Shown here piece after piece: positions 39,301 to 47,982 of a DNA stretch of 64,000 nucleotides. The notes under the pieces are model-generated. The model saw only the letters and a list, made by a program, of their open reading frames with translations. It searched no databases and was not told where the DNA came from. The position numbers and the translations under genes are program-made. The stretch's first letter is position 1, and each line of letters opens with the position of its first letter. This stretch comes from Pseudomonadales bacterium (lineage in GTDB: Bacteria > Pseudomonadota > Gammaproteobacteria > Pseudomonadales > Azotimanducaceae). The stretch is from assembly GCA_012103505.1 (NCBI GenBank), contig WLWP01000001.1:992001-1056000 (forward strand). The letters are read 5' to 3'.

Positions 39301-39590
39301 AGGAGGATAATTTTTACACTGTTGAGGTGCTCGTCTTTACTTGGGTCCTGCTCATTGAGTTGGATATTGAACTCGGCACCAACGATTAACTTTATGCCTA
39401 GGTCTTTGGCCGTCAGATGTGCTTTTACGAGACCTGCATAGGTACATTCATCGGTGATGGCGATGGCGCGATAACCGAGTTTATGTGCCTGTTTAACAAG
39501 TTCCTCAGGGTGGGAAGCACCACGCAAAAAGCTGTAGTTAGTAATGGTGTGGAGTTCTGCGAATTCTGTGGGCTTAGCCAAAATATCCAT
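36375..39590 (-). CDS. dnaE2: Error-prone DNA polymerase DnaE2 (ImuC)
   Basis: 1071 residues, intact. Family C polymerase used for SOS-induced translesion synthesis with ImuA and ImuB. Order: PHP domain (ELHTITNYSFLRGASHPEEL), polymerase core with the catalytic aspartates in PPDIDVDFEHERREE near residue 390, GRGSAANSAVCYCL, VGVFQVESRAQM, helix-hairpin-helix region, and a C-terminal OB fold (GLVTGRQRPGTATGVVFLTLED). It is last gene of the LexA-controlled imuA-imuB-dnaE2 operon; its start overlaps the imuB 3' end by 17 bases. Both upstream partners are disrupted here, which should limit its mutagenic activity. Confidence 0.95.
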   Translation of the reverse strand: MDILAKPTEFAELHTITNYSFLRGASHPEELVKQAHKLGYRAIAITDECTYAGLVKAHLTAKDLGIKLIVGAEFNIQLNEQDPSKDEHLNSVKIILLATDRATYGQISALISKLRRRADKGTYEARLDDFRFGMKGCLALWALPIGSIDNLIIAGQQLQSIFSDLWIALELFQDGHDLDKTANALTTSIRLDLPIVASNDVHTHTPQRQPLQDLVSAIRLRTTVHELGSQAFSNAERSLRPIEHLKSLYPPEFLAESLVIADRCEFCMDELRYEYPKDLVPPHLTPSEYLRQLTYAGASERWPDTVGGIDPATRELVEKELDLIAELNYEYYFLTVQDIVQFARSQGILCQGRGSAANSAVCYCLHVTEVDPARMHLLFERFVSKERNEPPDIDVDFEHERREEVIQYIYKRYGRDRAALAATLICYRPKSAIRDVGKALGLDLDVIDLLAKSMAWWDKKDEIPERLRAVGLDPDSRIAEQFLFFVSEILGFPRHLSQHVGGFVISRGPLAQLVPVENAAMDDRTVIQWDKDDLEALGLLKVDVLALGMLTAIRKAFDVINDYKGTELSIQKIPAEDPETYHMLQRGDSVGVFQVESRAQMAMLPRLKPQHFYDLVIEVAIVRPGPIQGDMVHPYLRRRQGLEPIHYPSAGVQKVLERTLGVPIFQEQVIELAMVAAGFSAGEADQLRRAMAAWKKRGGLEHFEQKLIDGMQERGHDRSFAERVFKQIQGFGEYGFPESHAASFALLVYVSSWLKCHEPAAFYCGLLNSLPMGFYSPSQLIQDAKRHHIEIRDIDVTLSQWSHTLEVKANQQPALRLGLRMVKGFREEVADQLIATRAKVPFASAEDLAVRAGINDQAMKFLARAGALTSISGHRHQAHWQVAGVERPMPINTPLIAAEEPAPYNFSNEQDSDINLPSPSPQEDLISDYRYTGLTLGPHPMQLLRHEPQFTGYRTAADLETYRQGQNIRVAGLVTGRQRPGTATGVVFLTLEDETGNINIVIWSTVLERFRAIWLQGQLLKIKGIVEREGRVIHVVAGAVEDGTKYLRQMKDTQPALYDLGELPFKSRDFH

Positions 39591-41052
39591 GCAAGTACCA
39601 TTTCTCTTGGATGTTAGTGTTTAGATTGGGCTTTAAACCCACATCTTGCTGCCCTTGATACTCTCGATAAGCCCAACATTCTGAACCTTGTTGATGACGA
39701 GCTATGTAGTAATCCCGGGATGTGGTTTCTGCTTGCCACCAACTACTTTGAATACGCTCAGGACCGTGCAGCAGTACCAAATCTGTTCGGGGGACTTGTC
39801 TAGGCGGATCGAAAAGCCAAAGAGGACGGCGAGGTATGTTTGGAGATTCAAGTGTGGTCGAAGATCGATGTAGAGCCGTGAGGGCAGTGTGACACCAAGC
39901 AGATTCAGGTGAATGCTGGTCCAGAACGTCAATTCCTCGGCAGATGTGATCGCCTAATCGGGCGTTGACCTCACTCACGAGCTCATAAGCCTGGCTGTTT
40001 AAGCCTTCATTCTCGAGCTGTTGTCCCGTGTGAAAATTAAATAGATTTTGGCTGTGGTTGTCCCAGCGGCGTAGACGCAACGAACGGAGTTCTATACTGA
40101 GAACCTCTGTAGGCAGGTCCTCAGATTCCAGTTTCAATTCGCTGATACGCAAAATGTCGCGAGCATTCTGTTTTGCTTGAGCAAAACGAATGACAACCTC
40201 AGCATGACTCTTATGGCTTAGGAAGCGCCAAGCGACTCGTTCGCAACCATATTGGTGGGTGATCAACCACTGTTGCAATTCTTGCCCGAGTTGCTGCATG
40301 GGGCTTTGTGTTCGGGCATAAAGATCTTGCTTGTCGCTGATCGGCTGCAGCAAGTGCAGTGTCTCTTTAAAGTCGTTGGCAGGAACGATTGCTGTTCTGG
40401 GGTCTGGCAGGGTGCCTGTTAGCTGACCAAGGTAAGTGAGTAGTGTTTTACCAAATCGACGTCCCAATTGTTTGGTTGGTAAATCTAGTAAAGGCCCCAA
40501 AGTATAAATGCCCATATTGTCGAAGCGCTCGATAACATTTGCATGGATACCAGCGAGCTCGAGTCCTGCCTCACTTAGCGATACTTGATGAAGTTGTTAA
40601 GCACCTGACCGCGCTAGAGCGATAGCTGCCCAAGGTGTTTGTGCGACGCGTGCCTGAGTGGTGTGACCAAGAGATAAACACAAAGCCTGCGCGCGAGCGG
40701 TGAGCTCCGTGTGAGCGCCAAATAGGCTTAAACTACCCGCGACTTCGATCAGTACGCAATCTGGACGCTGCACACTGACGTAACTACTAAACCGATAGAG
40801 TTGATTTGCTAACTCGTGCAGACGATTTTGCTCAGCATTCGGATCTTTGTGTTGATGTAGCAACTGGATACAAATGCTATGTGCGGTAGCAAGGGTCGTG
40901 CCGAATTCGATACCAGCGTTGGCAGCGGCCGCGTTACGATGGCAAACGCGGTTGTTGTCGAGGATAACTAAAGGGGATTGTTGGTGCTGGCCACTTGCGC
41001 GATCGTATATTTCGAGTGCAAGGTTTGGGAAATGTAAGGCTAGCCAAAGCAT
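39574..41052 (-). pseudogene. imuB: ImuB, Y-family-like polymerase homologue, interrupted by in-frame TAA
   Basis: ImuB is the catalytically inactive Y-family protein that docks DnaE2 to the beta clamp. The N-terminal part (MLWLALHFPNLALEIYDRAS to WAAIALARSGA) ends at TAA 40599-40597. In the same frame the sequence continues QLHQVSLSEAGLELAGIHANV and then MGIYTLGPLLDLPTKQLGRR (helix-hairpin-helix) through to the usual C-terminus. The full frame would give about 492 residues with a single internal stop at codon 152. A C-to-T change of CAA could create it, but the ancestral codon cannot be known. Downstream reinitiation at ATG 40515 would lack the palm/fingers. It overlaps dnaE2. Confidence 0.88.
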
Positions 41053-41090
41053 TCGTTTGTCTCTTGGGGTTGTTCTCTGTGTTTCTTACT

Positions 41091-41137
41091 GGTTAGGTGT
41101 TTAGTGAGGCGATTTGGTTAGGTGTTAGTGAAGCGAT
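41091..41137. repeat. Imperfect tandem duplication at the imuA 3' end
   Basis: GGTTAGGTGTTTAGTGAGGC followed by GAT at 41091-41113 recurs as GGTTAGGTGTTAGTGAAGCG plus AT at 41116-41137, two bases apart, with one indel and one substitution. The second copy includes the imuA stop codon (TAA on minus). It is a small duplication in the imuA-imuB spacer. Confidence 0.7.
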
Positions 41138-41981
41138 AACCGTGCTGATGTCTGTCTATGCCTTGTGGGTCGCACAGGCGCGAGATCAGGTATCTCTCCC
41201 ACAGTCTCTGTTGCCACCGCCTCGTTTGACTCGGAGTGTTTGCGAAGTTCAAGGTGCTGCTCGAGGCACTGTTCAGCGCGTAGACCGCGCCAAAGCTCGA
41301 GTTGCTCTTGTATATCCTGCTCTGCGAGTCGCTGTGTAGAGGTTGCTTCTGCAACTGACAACGTTAGGCCTGGCATAGGCCAACCCCCGCGACGCTTTAA
41401 AATGTCGAGCTTGAGTTCCCCGTGTGAAAGGTCGTGCAACTGCAGACGAAGTTCAGCCATGCTTGCCTGGACCGCAAGCGTGTTACTTGTCGGCCTGAAT
41501 AGACAAGTCAAGGTTTCGCCTTGCCTTGAGGCGACTTGCAGGCGCTGTGTATCTTTAAGCTTAAGTTGACGCTCATCGAGCCATGCCATCGCTAAGCTGC
41601 AACTGCCTGATCGAGTCGCTCGTTCTAGAGCCCACAAGGCGTCTTCATGGGTACGTGGGTGGATGAGCAATATTTTGTCTGTATCTACACCGAGATCTTT
41701 AAGTGCTGGGGCGTATGGGATGAATGGGGGATTAATCCAAGCCACCCAGCGCGCTTGAGAGTGGCTGAGGTGCTTAATGGCTGGTATTAGTAGTGGGCAG
41801 CTGCGGGCCAGCCTTGATCAGGCAGCAGCTGATCGAGTGCTGCATAGCCAGAGCTGGTGCCCTGTCGGCTTTGTGATTGTTGTAGAGCGAGCTCTCCAGC
41901 ACGCCAGAGTTTGGGGTGCTTAAGTAGTGTGTGCGCATCTATCTTTTGCGCTTTCAATCTTGAAGTTTCCGTCACGACCAT
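41125..41981 (-). pseudogene. imuA: ImuA, RecA-like SOS mutasome protein, disrupted by short deletion/frameshift
   Basis: ImuA is a RecA-fold partner of ImuB/DnaE2. The N-terminal part (from ATG 41981; RAGELALQQSQSRQGTSSGY, ALDQLLPDQGWPAAA) stops at 41789-41787. The other frame resumes with LLIPAIKHLSHSQARWVAWI and NPPFIPYAPALKDLGVDTDK. The family normally has about 10-18 residues between GWP and the LLPAL-like segment (ALTE...GIGEL), which are missing, so a deletion of a few tens of bases with frame loss fits. Two LexA boxes lie directly upstream; one abuts ATG 41981, so a GTG at 41975 may be the real start. Confidence 0.82.
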
Positions 41982-41982
41982 A

Positions 41983-41998
41983 CTGTATTTATGTACAG
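41983..41998. promoter_or_regulatory. LexA box 1 (SOS operator) for imuA-imuB-dnaE2
   Basis: CTGTATTTATGTACAG is a perfect CTGT-N8-ACAG LexA operator with an AT-rich core, one base from the imuA ATG. LexA binding here would block transcription or initiation of the mutasome operon until DNA damage. Location before imuA is where LexA sites are known in imuABC cassettes. Confidence 0.9.
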
Positions 41999-42014
41999 GG
42001 GTCGATCAGACTAC

Positions 42015-42030
42015 CTGTATAAAAAAACAG
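42015..42030. promoter_or_regulatory. LexA box 2 (SOS operator) for imuA-imuB-dnaE2
   Basis: CTGTATAAAAAAACAG, a second perfect CTGT-N8-ACAG operator, centred 32 bases from box 1 (about three helical turns), so two LexA dimers could bind on one face of the DNA. It is also within 45 bases of the ugd 3' end, but ugd is read away from the site. Confidence 0.9.
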
Positions 42031-42056
42031 TATCAAGCGTTTTAGATCAAACTAAG

Positions 42057-43382
42057 TTAGCTGCCTCGGCCAATGCCGTAATGCGTGAAGCCAAGCTGAT
42101 TTAAAAAGTCTGGCTCATAAAGGTTGCGACCGTCGAAGATTACAGGCTCAGAAAGCTCATTCTTAATCTCTTGAAAATCGGGTGAACGAAATTCATTCCA
42201 CTCTGTAACCAGGATCAATCCGTCCGAACCTTTGAGAGCCGCGCGCCGGTCAGGCGCGGTCGAAAAAAGTGCATTCTTGGCAAAGAGCCTTTCTGCGGCA
42301 TCGTTGGCTTCTGGATCGTAACCCTGTACTCGTGCGCCAGCACCAGTAAGCAGCTCAATGAGTGTTTGACTAGGCGCTTCACGCATATCGTCAGTATTCG
42401 GTTTGAAAGCCAAACCCCACAAAGCAAAGCACTTGCCGTTGATGTCTCCATCAAAATGGTTGATCAGTTTGTCGAAAAGTACACGTTTTTGCGCTGCGTT
42501 TACTGCCTCTACACCTGCCATTATGTGTGCATCGTAATCAACCTCAGAGGCTGTATGGATAAGGGCTTTGACATCTTTCGGAAAACAGGAACCACCGTAC
42601 CCGGTGCCAGCGTAGATGAAGTGATAGCCGATGCGGGGGTCCATCCCAACCCCGCGACGAACTGATTCGATATCTGCGTCGAGACGATCGGCAAGATTGG
42701 CCAGCTCGTTCATCAAGCTGATACGAGTTGCGAGCATCACATTGGCGGCATACTTAGTGAGTTCCGCCGAGCGTCTATCCATGTGTACAACTTTGTCGTG
42801 GTTGCGGTTGAACGGTGCATAAAGCTGATCCATATAATGCGCTGCTACTTTAGAATCGGATCCAACCACAATGCGATCGGGTTTCATAAAGTCGGCAACG
42901 GCTGCCCCTTCTTTCAGAAATTCAGGGTTTGATGCCACATGAAACGGTACTTCGACTCCCCGATCTGCGAGCCTCTCTGCAATCTTGGCCTCGACCTTGT
43001 CGCCGGTGCCGACAGGTACTGTTGACTTGTCGACAACAATCTTCAGCGAGTTCATATGTTCGCCAATACTGCCAGCCACATTGAGAACGTACTGTAGATC
43101 AGCAGAACCGTCTTCATCTTCGGGTGTTCCGACGGCGATAAAAATGATTTCAGCAAACTCGACACCTTCTTGCGCGTTGGTCGTGAACCGAAGGCTCCCT
43201 CTAGCCACGTTGCTTGTCACCATTGCGTCCAAACCAGGTTCGAAAATGGTTACCTCACCCCGTTCAAGGGAGGCGACTTTATCCGCATCCACATCTACGC
43301 ATAGGACGTCATTGCCCATTTCCGCAAAACAGGTCCCAGTAACCAATCCGACGTAGCCGGTCCCAAAAATAGCAAGCTTCAT
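42057..43382 (-). CDS. ugd: UDP-glucose 6-dehydrogenase
   Basis: 441 residues, oxidises UDP-glucose to UDP-glucuronate. N-terminal Rossmann MKLAIFGTGYVGLVTGTCFAE, central VDKSTVPVGTGDKV and SNPEFLKEGAAVADFMKPDR, catalytic Cys in GTGYGGSCFPKDVKAL near residue 265, and WGLAFKPNTDDMREAPS. It is a second nucleotide-sugar dehydrogenase besides the frameshifted TviB-type one, and the likely source of substrate for the uronate epimerase in the exopolysaccharide operon. Monocistronic, downstream end facing the imu operators. Confidence 0.95.
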   Translation of the reverse strand: MKLAIFGTGYVGLVTGTCFAEMGNDVLCVDVDADKVASLERGEVTIFEPGLDAMVTSNVARGSLRFTTNAQEGVEFAEIIFIAVGTPEDEDGSADLQYVLNVAGSIGEHMNSLKIVVDKSTVPVGTGDKVEAKIAERLADRGVEVPFHVASNPEFLKEGAAVADFMKPDRIVVGSDSKVAAHYMDQLYAPFNRNHDKVVHMDRRSAELTKYAANVMLATRISLMNELANLADRLDADIESVRRGVGMDPRIGYHFIYAGTGYGGSCFPKDVKALIHTASEVDYDAHIMAGVEAVNAAQKRVLFDKLINHFDGDINGKCFALWGLAFKPNTDDMREAPSQTLIELLTGAGARVQGYDPEANDAAERLFAKNALFSTAPDRRAALKGSDGLILVTEWNEFRSPDFQEIKNELSEPVIFDGRNLYEPDFLNQLGFTHYGIGRGS

Positions 43383-43521
43383 GCCTATCCTTGTCGTGAA
43401 GAGTAAAAGTCAATAATCGCATGGAACTCAGCGACTCATATAGAACGATGTAACGGATTTGAGAGGAAGTTTGCGCACGGGAGGGACTTTACATAGTCTC
43501 TCGCTTTTGCCTGAGGAAAAT

Positions 43522-44883
43522 ATGGATTACGACTACGACCTCTACGTATTGGGTGCAGGCTCCGGCGGAGTACGCGCTAGCCGCATGAGCGCCGCCAAGG
43601 GCGCTCGCGTTGCGGTGGCGGAATCAACCTATCTTGGGGGTACTTGCGTTAACGTTGGTTGCGTACCGAAGAAGCTCTTTGTCTATGGCTCTCACTTCCA
43701 CGAAGAGTTTGAAGATGCGGCAGCATATGGGTGGACGACGCGGGCTGAAAAATTCGATTGGCCAACGTTGCGTGACAATAAAACTGCCGAGATAGAGCGA
43801 CTCAATGGCATCTATCGCACGATGTTGACTAATGCAGGGGTAGATCTTCACGAAGGTCACGCGGTAATGACGGATGCGCATACCGTGTCTGTCGATGGTC
43901 AAAGTTATACAGCAGAAAAAATACTGATTGCCACGGGGGGATGGCCTGTCGTGCCTGACCTGCCGGGCAAGGAACATGCGATCACTTCAAATGAGGCGTT
44001 TTACATTGATACGTTCCCGGAGAAAGTGGTTGTCGTTGGCGGTGGTTACATCGCTGTCGAGTTCGCCGGAATTTTCGCGGGACTTGGTGCTGACACCACA
44101 CTGGTCTACCGAGGACCGCTGTTCTTGCGTGGGTTTGACGATTCGGTGCGAGAATTCGTTAAAGAAGAAATAAGCAAGAAAGGGGTCAAGTTGCGCTTCG
44201 ACACTAATGTGACCAGTATCACGGAGGCCAATGGGCGCAAAGAACTCAAATTAACTGATGGTTCGGTTTTGCCTGCAGATACAGTTCTGTATGCCACGGG
44301 CAGGTCACCGAATACTGGCGGACTAGGTTTGGAGAACGCAGGTGTTTCGCTTAGTGACAACGGTGCTGTGTTCATCGATGAGTATTATCAAACCAACGTG
44401 TCGCACATCTACGCGATCGGTGACGTGACCGACAAAATACAACTAACGCCGGTAGCGATAGAAGAGGGCATGTGTATTGCCAACAACTTGTTTACGTCTA
44501 ATCCCAAAAAGAAATTGGACTATAGCAACGTTGCAACTGCAGTTTTCTGTCAGCCCAATATCGGTACGGTGGGACTAACTGAGGCGCAATCTTTGGCGCT
44601 GCACGAAGGTGATCTCGACATTTATGACTCAAGTTTCAAACCCATGAAACACACAATGACTGGTCGTGACGAACGGACGATGATGAAGATGATCGTACAA
44701 CGATCAACAGATCGTGTTCTCGGTATCCACATGGTCGGTCCAGATGCTGGTGAGATCATTCAGGGAATGTCGGTTGCGATGGTCGCTGGAGCCACCAAGG
44801 CTCAGTTTGATGCCACCGTCGGCATCCATCCCACGGCAGCAGAAGAGCTCGTCACTTTGAGGGATGTAGCGCGAAGCGCTTAA
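43522..44883 (+). CDS. gor: Glutathione-disulfide reductase
   Basis: 453 residues from ATG 43522 ([16 protein letters not shown]), preceded by GAGGAAA; the frame is open upstream to 43459 but without family resemblance. FAD site [12 protein letters not shown] at residues 9-20, redox disulfide [14 protein letters not shown] near residue 41, NADPH site [19 protein letters not shown] near 172, and the C-terminal active-site histidine in [15 protein letters not shown]. It reduces GSSG with NADPH in the cytosol. An alkaline-phosphatase gene follows after 17 bases. Confidence 0.93.
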   Translation: MDYDYDLYVLGAGSGGVRASRMSAAKGARVAVAESTYLGGTCVNVGCVPKKLFVYGSHFHEEFEDAAAYGWTTRAEKFDWPTLRDNKTAEIERLNGIYRTMLTNAGVDLHEGHAVMTDAHTVSVDGQSYTAEKILIATGGWPVVPDLPGKEHAITSNEAFYIDTFPEKVVVVGGGYIAVEFAGIFAGLGADTTLVYRGPLFLRGFDDSVREFVKEEISKKGVKLRFDTNVTSITEANGRKELKLTDGSVLPADTVLYATGRSPNTGGLGLENAGVSLSDNGAVFIDEYYQTNVSHIYAIGDVTDKIQLTPVAIEEGMCIANNLFTSNPKKKLDYSNVATAVFCQPNIGTVGLTEAQSLALHEGDLDIYDSSFKPMKHTMTGRDERTMMKMIVQRSTDRVLGIHMVGPDAGEIIQGMSVAMVAGATKAQFDATVGIHPTAAEELVTLRDVARSA

Positions 44884-44900
44884 CAAGCAGTAGGATTTAT

Positions 44901-46295
44901 ATGAAGTATCTAATTAAAATTTTAGCTGTGTCCTCTATATTGTTAGTCGTCTCAGCGGAAGCCAAAAATGTGATCCTCTTTGTTGGGGATGGCATGGGGG
45001 TGAGCACAATTACTGCTGCAAGAATTTATGTGGGTCAGCAGCGTGGGAGCAGCGGCGAAGAGCATGATCTGAGCTTTGATCGCTTCGAATCCGTTGCCTT
45101 AGTTAAGACCTATAACACCGATGCCCAAGTTCCGGACAGTGCAGGCACGATCACAGCGATGCTTGCTGGCGCAAAAACTCGACGTGGTGTGCTTGGGATT
45201 TCACAAGCGGCTGCACGTGATGATTGCGCAGCTTCCTTGCAGAATGAAATTCCAAGCATCCTGGAGCTTGCGGAGGAACGCGGTAAATCTTCGGGTGTCG
45301 TTTCAACTGCACGGATCACGCATGCGACTCCTGCTGGGGCCTACAGCCATGTCCCCAATAGAGATTGGGAAAATAGCACGATGGTAACGTCAGAAAATGA
45401 GGCTGCAGGTTGTCGAGACATCGCGTTGCAATTGCTTGAGTCGCCCCATGGTGATGGTCCGGACGTAATTCTCGGCGGTGGTCGTGCTCAATTTATGCCA
45501 AGTGATATGGCCGATCCTGAATACCCAGAGAAAAAGGGGCTTCGCGATGATGGACGTGATCTTATTCAAGAATGGCTAAAAAGGGGTCCCAATCGCGAGT
45601 ATGTTTGGAACTCGGCCAGTTTTGATGCCATTGGTGCCGATCACACAGGCCAAATCATGGGTCTTTTTGAGCCTTCTCACATGCAATTTGAAGCCGATCG
45701 AGAAAACGACGCCGGAGGTGAGCCATCGTTGGCAGCAATGACTGAAATTGCAATTGACAGGCTGAGTCAGAATACATCCGGGTATTTCTTGCTAGTCGAG
45801 GGTGGCAGGATCGATCATGCGCACCACTTCGGCAACGCGTATCGCGCCTTGGTGGATACGCAAGCATTAGACGATGCGGTCGCGGTTGCTGTGGCTAAAA
45901 CCAACCCTGACGAAACATTAATTGTGGTGACTGCCGATCATAGCCATACCTTGACCATTAGTGGCTATCCGCCTCGTGGCAATCCAATTTTGGGTAAAGT
46001 AGATCAATCGATGAGTCCAGTTCTGCCGGGCGTTGAAGTGCTGCCTTACACCACTCTTGGTTATGCGAACGGTCCGGGTTATGCGACTCCGTATCCGGAT
46101 ATCTCAGACGTAGATACGACAGACCCAAATTATCGGCAGATTGCTGCTGTGCCACTACCGATCGAAACCCATGCGGGAGAGGACGTTGCTGCCTTCGCGA
46201 CCGGAGTGAATGCCGATGCTATGCGAGGGGTTATCGAACAGAGCGAACTCTTTCAGATCATGATGGATGCGCTCTTCGCTGATGAGGGCGATTAG
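44901..46295 (+). CDS. Alkaline phosphatase (PhoA superfamily), exported
   Basis: 464 residues with a signal peptide ([19 protein letters not shown], cleavage about residue 21). Family segments are [20 protein letters not shown] (metal Asp), the phosphorylated Ser in [15 protein letters not shown] near residue 80, [28 protein letters not shown] and [10 protein letters not shown] (metal ligands), and [14 protein letters not shown] near the C-terminus. It releases phosphate from organic monoesters in the periplasm. No Pho box was noticed upstream. It sits between gor and the symporter remnant on one strand. Confidence 0.93.
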   Translation: MKYLIKILAVSSILLVVSAEAKNVILFVGDGMGVSTITAARIYVGQQRGSSGEEHDLSFDRFESVALVKTYNTDAQVPDSAGTITAMLAGAKTRRGVLGISQAAARDDCAASLQNEIPSILELAEERGKSSGVVSTARITHATPAGAYSHVPNRDWENSTMVTSENEAAGCRDIALQLLESPHGDGPDVILGGGRAQFMPSDMADPEYPEKKGLRDDGRDLIQEWLKRGPNREYVWNSASFDAIGADHTGQIMGLFEPSHMQFEADRENDAGGEPSLAAMTEIAIDRLSQNTSGYFLLVEGGRIDHAHHFGNAYRALVDTQALDDAVAVAVAKTNPDETLIVVTADHSHTLTISGYPPRGNPILGKVDQSMSPVLPGVEVLPYTTLGYANGPGYATPYPDISDVDTTDPNYRQIAAVPLPIETHAGEDVAAFATGVNADAMRGVIEQSELFQIMMDALFADEGD

Positions 46296-46297
46296 CC

Positions 46298-47982
46298 GTG
46301 GTTGAATTCATCGAAGCGGGTCTCAACTTCTTAGACGGGTTGCTTGGCAGTGCGTTTTACTTTCCGCTCGTACTGCTTGGCACTGGTGTTTTCTTCTCGA
46401 TCTACCTTGGCTTTCCGCAACTCCGTTTCTTCGCTCACGCCTGGGCGGTACTCGGTGGTAAACATACGAAAGATGAGGAGCCAGGTGACACGTCGCACTT
46501 TCAAGCACTCGCTACAGCTCTATCGGGAACGGTTGGCACAGGTAACATCGGTGGCGTCGCGTTTGCAATCTATCTAGGTGGTCCAGCGGCTCTATTTTGG
46601 ATGTGGGCCACAGCTTTTGTGGGCATGACCTCAAAATATGTAGAAGTATCGCTCAGCCACAAATACCGTAAACAAGACGAGAATGGTCAGATGGTTGGGG
46701 GGGCCCCATGCATTACATGGAGCATGGTTTAAACCTCAAATGGCTAGCGGTCTTCTTTGCAATCGCGACGGTTGTCTCTTCGTTTGGGAGTGGCAATCTA
46801 CCTCAGGCCAACAACATGGCGGCAGGGTTGGAAACCTCTTTCGGGATCCCAACAGCTATGAGCGGTCTTGTATTGGCTGTCTTGTTAGGCTTGGTGATCG
46901 TTGGTGGAATCAAGCGGATAGCCGTTGTGGCCGCAGCGCTTGTACCGACAATGGGTATCTTATACGCCTTGGGGGCGGTAGCAGTGGTCGCAACCCACTA
47001 CGATAATATTCTGCCATCCTTTGCTGCGGTGCTTAGCGATGCTTTTACAGGCTCAGCGGCTACAGGAGGGTTTCTTGGTGCAACCTTCGCATATGCGTTT
47101 AATCGTGGCGTTAACCGTGGACTTTTCTCCAACGAAGCTGGACAAGGTTCCGCGCCCATCGCTCATGCGTCAGCTCGTACCCAGGAGCCAGTATCAGAGG
47201 GAATGGTTTCTATATTGGAGCCATTCTTAGACACACTTGTCATCTGCACCCTGACAGGCTTGGTGATCTTAAGCTCGGGTGTTTGGCAGGAAAAGCACGC
47301 CAATGAATTTAGTGCTTTCGATACGGAAATCGTCGCCGGGACCTATTCGGAAGCCAACCCAACTCATGTGCAACAGCTTTTTGCACACCTCGATCTCGTA
47401 CCGCCGTCCGACGATCCGGTCAAATCTTATTCAGGTCAGATGAGTGTCGTTGAGGGCAAACTACTTTTAGACGATTTGACCGTGCTACACAATCGCTCGA
47501 TTGCAGAGGATGTGCTCGTAACGGATCCCAGCGGGGAGTTGTTTTCAGGCTCACTAAATGTCACGGATGGAAATCTAGAATCGAGTAATGTCACTCTGAC
47601 GGGTCGCTCGCTTCTACACTCTGTGCCGTTGACCGCTAAAGCGTTTCGCGAAAGCTTCCTAGGTGTATTCGGTGAGTATGCTGTCACGGTTGGATTGGTG
47701 CTGTTCGCCTTCTCTACTGCGATAGCCTGGTCCTACTACGGCGATCGCGCGGTGACCTATTTAGTTGGTGCACGCTGGGTGCTGCCTTACCGAGTGACCT
47801 ACATTGCTGGATTTTTTATCGCGACTATCGCCGACACCAGCTTAGTGTGGCTGATATCGGCCGTAACGGTCGCATTGATGACGCTGCCCAATCTCATCGG
47901 GATGCTCCTAATGAGAAAAGAAATCAAGGAAATGACCACCACCTACTGGACGCGGCTTAAGGCTGGGTCGTTGGACAACTGA
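46298..47982 (+). pseudogene. AGCS-family sodium:amino-acid (alanine/glycine) symporter, frameshifted at a G7 run
   Basis: N-terminal part 46298-46732 (GTG start; [60 protein letters not shown]) and C-terminal part from about 46700 ([71 protein letters not shown]) are one AGCS symporter. The frame breaks in GGGGGGGCCCC at 46697-46707; six Gs instead of seven would restore [11 protein letters not shown] ~125-residue hydrophilic insertion lies between membrane segments in the second half, larger than usual. Homopolymer slippage, sequencing error or phase variation could explain it. Its 3' end overlaps sppA by 26 bases. Confidence 0.87.
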
